From Symbiodinium natans (Eukaryota; Sar; Dinophyceae; Suessiales; Symbiodiniaceae): DNA of 42,500 nucleotides. Below the pieces are notes generated by a model. It did not search any database and was not told the origin of the DNA. It saw only the letters and a list, made by a program, of their open reading frames with translations. The stretch is from the NCBI GenBank assembly GCA_905221605.1, contig CAJNDS010000120.1, positions 1-42,500 on the forward strand, written 5' to 3'. This document shows, in pieces, positions 40,924 through 42,500 of the stretch. Position 1 is the stretch's first letter. Every line of letters starts with the position of its first letter. A program made the translations under genes and the position numbers.

Positions 40924-41883
40924 TGGCTTGCTGGCGACTCCGAGGTGTTGTCTGAGCTTGACTGGAAGAATGCACGGAATGAACATGTCTTGCGTTCTCA
41001 TGTTCCCTACAACTCGTCTTGTGAGGAGTGCCGTCGTGCTCGCTCGCAAAAACCAGCTCGGAAGCGGGACCCAGCAGAGGCACCGAGAAGGGAAGTGCAG
41101 GCAGACAAGATGTTTGTGCGTGGAGCATGGTATGTTGCGCTTGTGCTTGTGTCGTGCTTTTGCTTGGGCGTGATACCTTGGAACCCTGGAACCGACAGCG
41201 TGCGTGTGAGTGCAGTCAAGTGGTTTAGGTCTGTCGGCATGTTTGGGTCGGAGCCTGTTGTAATCAGTTTGCGTTCAGATGGTGAACCAGCCTTGATTTC
41301 TTTCTTGCAGGACTGCGCAAAGGAGCTTCCCGCGGCATCGATCGAGAAAGTGCCAGTGGATCGGCACACTCCATCTGCAGAACGAGGCATTAGGACCGTG
41401 AGAGAGCTTGCGAATGTGCAGTTGGTGCAGTTGGAAAAGGCAGGTTTGAGCGTGTGTGGACCAGCAATGCCCTATCTGTTGTCTCATGTTGCTACAGCAC
41501 ACAATAGGTATTCGCTAGAAGACGGCAGCGGTTTGACGCCCGAACAAAGATTTAGACAGAAGGCCATCGCCCCACACCCGATGTATGTGTTTGGCGCCAC
41601 CGTCTTGGCTGTACCGCCACCATCGTTGCGGAACCGAGTGACCGGAAGAATGGTGAAGGGAGCGTATCTTGGACCTGAAGTCGGATCAGGGTCGCATTGG
41701 GTGCGCGTTCAGACCAACGACGGCCAGCTCAGGGTGATGAGATCGCCAAAGGTTCACATGGTGGTCCCAATGAGATTTGAGATGGGTCTGGTGAAGGGGG
41801 TGTTCAAAATACTTCCTGCTGCCTGTAGATCAACTCAAGCACCTACCACTGCCAGACACCAACCTCCGTGGACCCACGCCTGA
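40924..41883 (+). pseudogene. Copia-like integrase
   Basis: The open frame has no ATG at its 5' end and continues pol after a frame break. A compact H-x4-H-x6-C-x2-C zinc motif (EHVLRSH, CEEC; residues 14-29 counted from 40945) is followed by the catalytic triad: D54 in VQADKMF, D112 in LRSDGEPAL and E146 in PSAERGIRTV, the last two 33 residues apart. ELANVQLVQLEKAG and SGLTPEQRF match the usual sequence after the triad. The segment VRGAWYVALVLVSCFCLGVI between the first two acidic residues is unusually hydrophobic. The frame ends at 41883; a frame change near 41820-41870 continues the polyprotein. Confidence 0.8.
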
Positions 41884-42500
41884 GTGGATTGAAAAGTATG
41901 GACCCACACCAAAATGCAGGGCATGCCGAGCGAGATTGCCAAAGGGGGTGATCGAGAGCACCCTGCGACACACTGAGAGATGCAGAGCTAGGTGTGCGAA
42001 GTTTGTGCGTGAACAGTTTGATTCCGGAACATATGTGTTGACGGATGAGGCTGCGCAACATGATGACGGCGCAGGCGTTGGTGACATTGAGTTTGGTGAA
42101 GACGTTGAGCGTGAAGTTGAGCGTGACACTGTTGAACATGGTGACCTAGTTGAGCGTGCGTTGGCCGGTGAGGATGTGCCAGAGTTGGAGCTGCCCGGAG
42201 ATGTATCCGGAGGAGGTCTGTCAGAAGCAGAACCCGACTACGAGCCCGGGGAAGCTGCGAGGACACGGAAGAGAGACCTCTGGAGGACTACGTGGTGGCT
42301 GAAGAAGACTTGATGGCTGTTGAATCAGAACCGCTTGAGCATGCACCTGAAGACGCAACGATGGAAATCGCGAGCCGAGTTGGGGAACGCGAGGCAGTGT
42401 TCGCTGCTACTTCACCTGGCGGCGAAGAAGTTGTCACTCTGGGAGGAGGACAGGTGAGAGTCTCCAAGCCGTCTGGGTCACGAGACGACGTGACGGAAGT
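41826..42500 (+). CDS. Copia-like polyprotein between integrase and reverse transcriptase, partial
   Basis: After the frame change the sequence reads GPTPEWIEKYGPTPKCRACRARLPKG, broken here as GPTPEWIEKYG and PTPKCRACRARLPKG, then HTERCRARC: a Cys/His cluster (CRAC, H, CRARC) that resembles the region before reverse transcriptase in copia-type elements of these algae. An acidic linker follows, with VEREVERD encoded by TTGAGCGTG motifs, and a further frame change near 42270-42310. The window ends before any RT motif. Confidence 0.6.

Larger units (their letters stand above)
37700..42500 (+). mobile_element. Ty1/copia-like LTR retrotransposon, 5' part, decayed
   Basis: Plus-strand order is gag with a zinc knuckle, aspartic protease, then integrase with no reverse transcriptase between; protease before integrase before RT is the copia order. 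RT and the 3' LTR would lie beyond the window, and a 5' LTR could not be recognised without its partner. Several frameshifts break gag and pol. A nonamer TTGAGCGTG recurs 13 times in it. Confidence 0.85.

Overview
This window looks like nuclear DNA of a dinoflagellate, most likely a member of the Suessiales (Symbiodiniaceae or Polarella type). The grounds are scattered degenerate TTTAGGG-type telomere repeats, long one-directional gene order, inferred introns with mostly GC-AG ends, recent tandem gene duplicates, and decayed non-LTR and Ty1/copia-like retrotransposons. No bacterial features (operons, Shine-Dalgarno sites) were seen. Genus is not resolvable by eye.

Layout. Everything that looks coding from 0 to 37.7 kb reads on the minus strand; the retrotransposon at 37.7-42.5 kb reads on the plus strand. 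(1) 0-1.7 kb, 20.5-22.7 kb and 23.2-25.2 kb are three near-identical copies of a segment carrying an intronless multi-pass membrane protein gene of 328-334 aa. Two shorter, diverged relatives lie at 18.0-18.6 and 19.4-19.8 kb, so the window holds a local lineage-specific membrane family. Its 3' flanking repeat also occurs alone at 4.4-4.9 kb, and a piece occurs inverted near 8.3 kb. (2) 1.7-8.9 kb is gene-poor DNA with interstitial telomere-like repeats, microsatellites and a palindromic tandem repeat at 7.4-7.8 kb. (3) 9.2-12.7 kb holds the most striking object: a minus-strand gene that I model as 16 tandem exons, each 81-93 nt, always a multiple of 3, always the same phase, each encoding exactly one ribonuclease-inhibitor-type leucine-rich repeat, with 15 of 16 donors beginning GC. 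(4) 14.0-16.4 kb has unrecognised minus-strand coding segments, one with an 87-aa tandem repeat and a Cys-rich domain, one with two membrane segments. (5) 25.2-27.7 kb is intergenic with a (GA)48 tract. (6) 27.7-36.7 kb is a large LINE-like element: endonuclease, reverse transcriptase, RNase H and a C-terminal zinc knuckle, followed by an overlapping Cys-rich third ORF and preceded by a RING-H2 ORF; a fragment of a second LINE lies at 36.7-37.7 kb. (7) 37.7-42.5 kb is the gag, protease and integrase part of a Ty1/copia-like element broken by frameshifts; its reverse transcriptase lies beyond the window.

The genes do not form a pathway. The common theme is local amplification: whole genes (membrane family), single exons (LRR array, with a four-exon higher-order period), in-protein repeats and retroelements.
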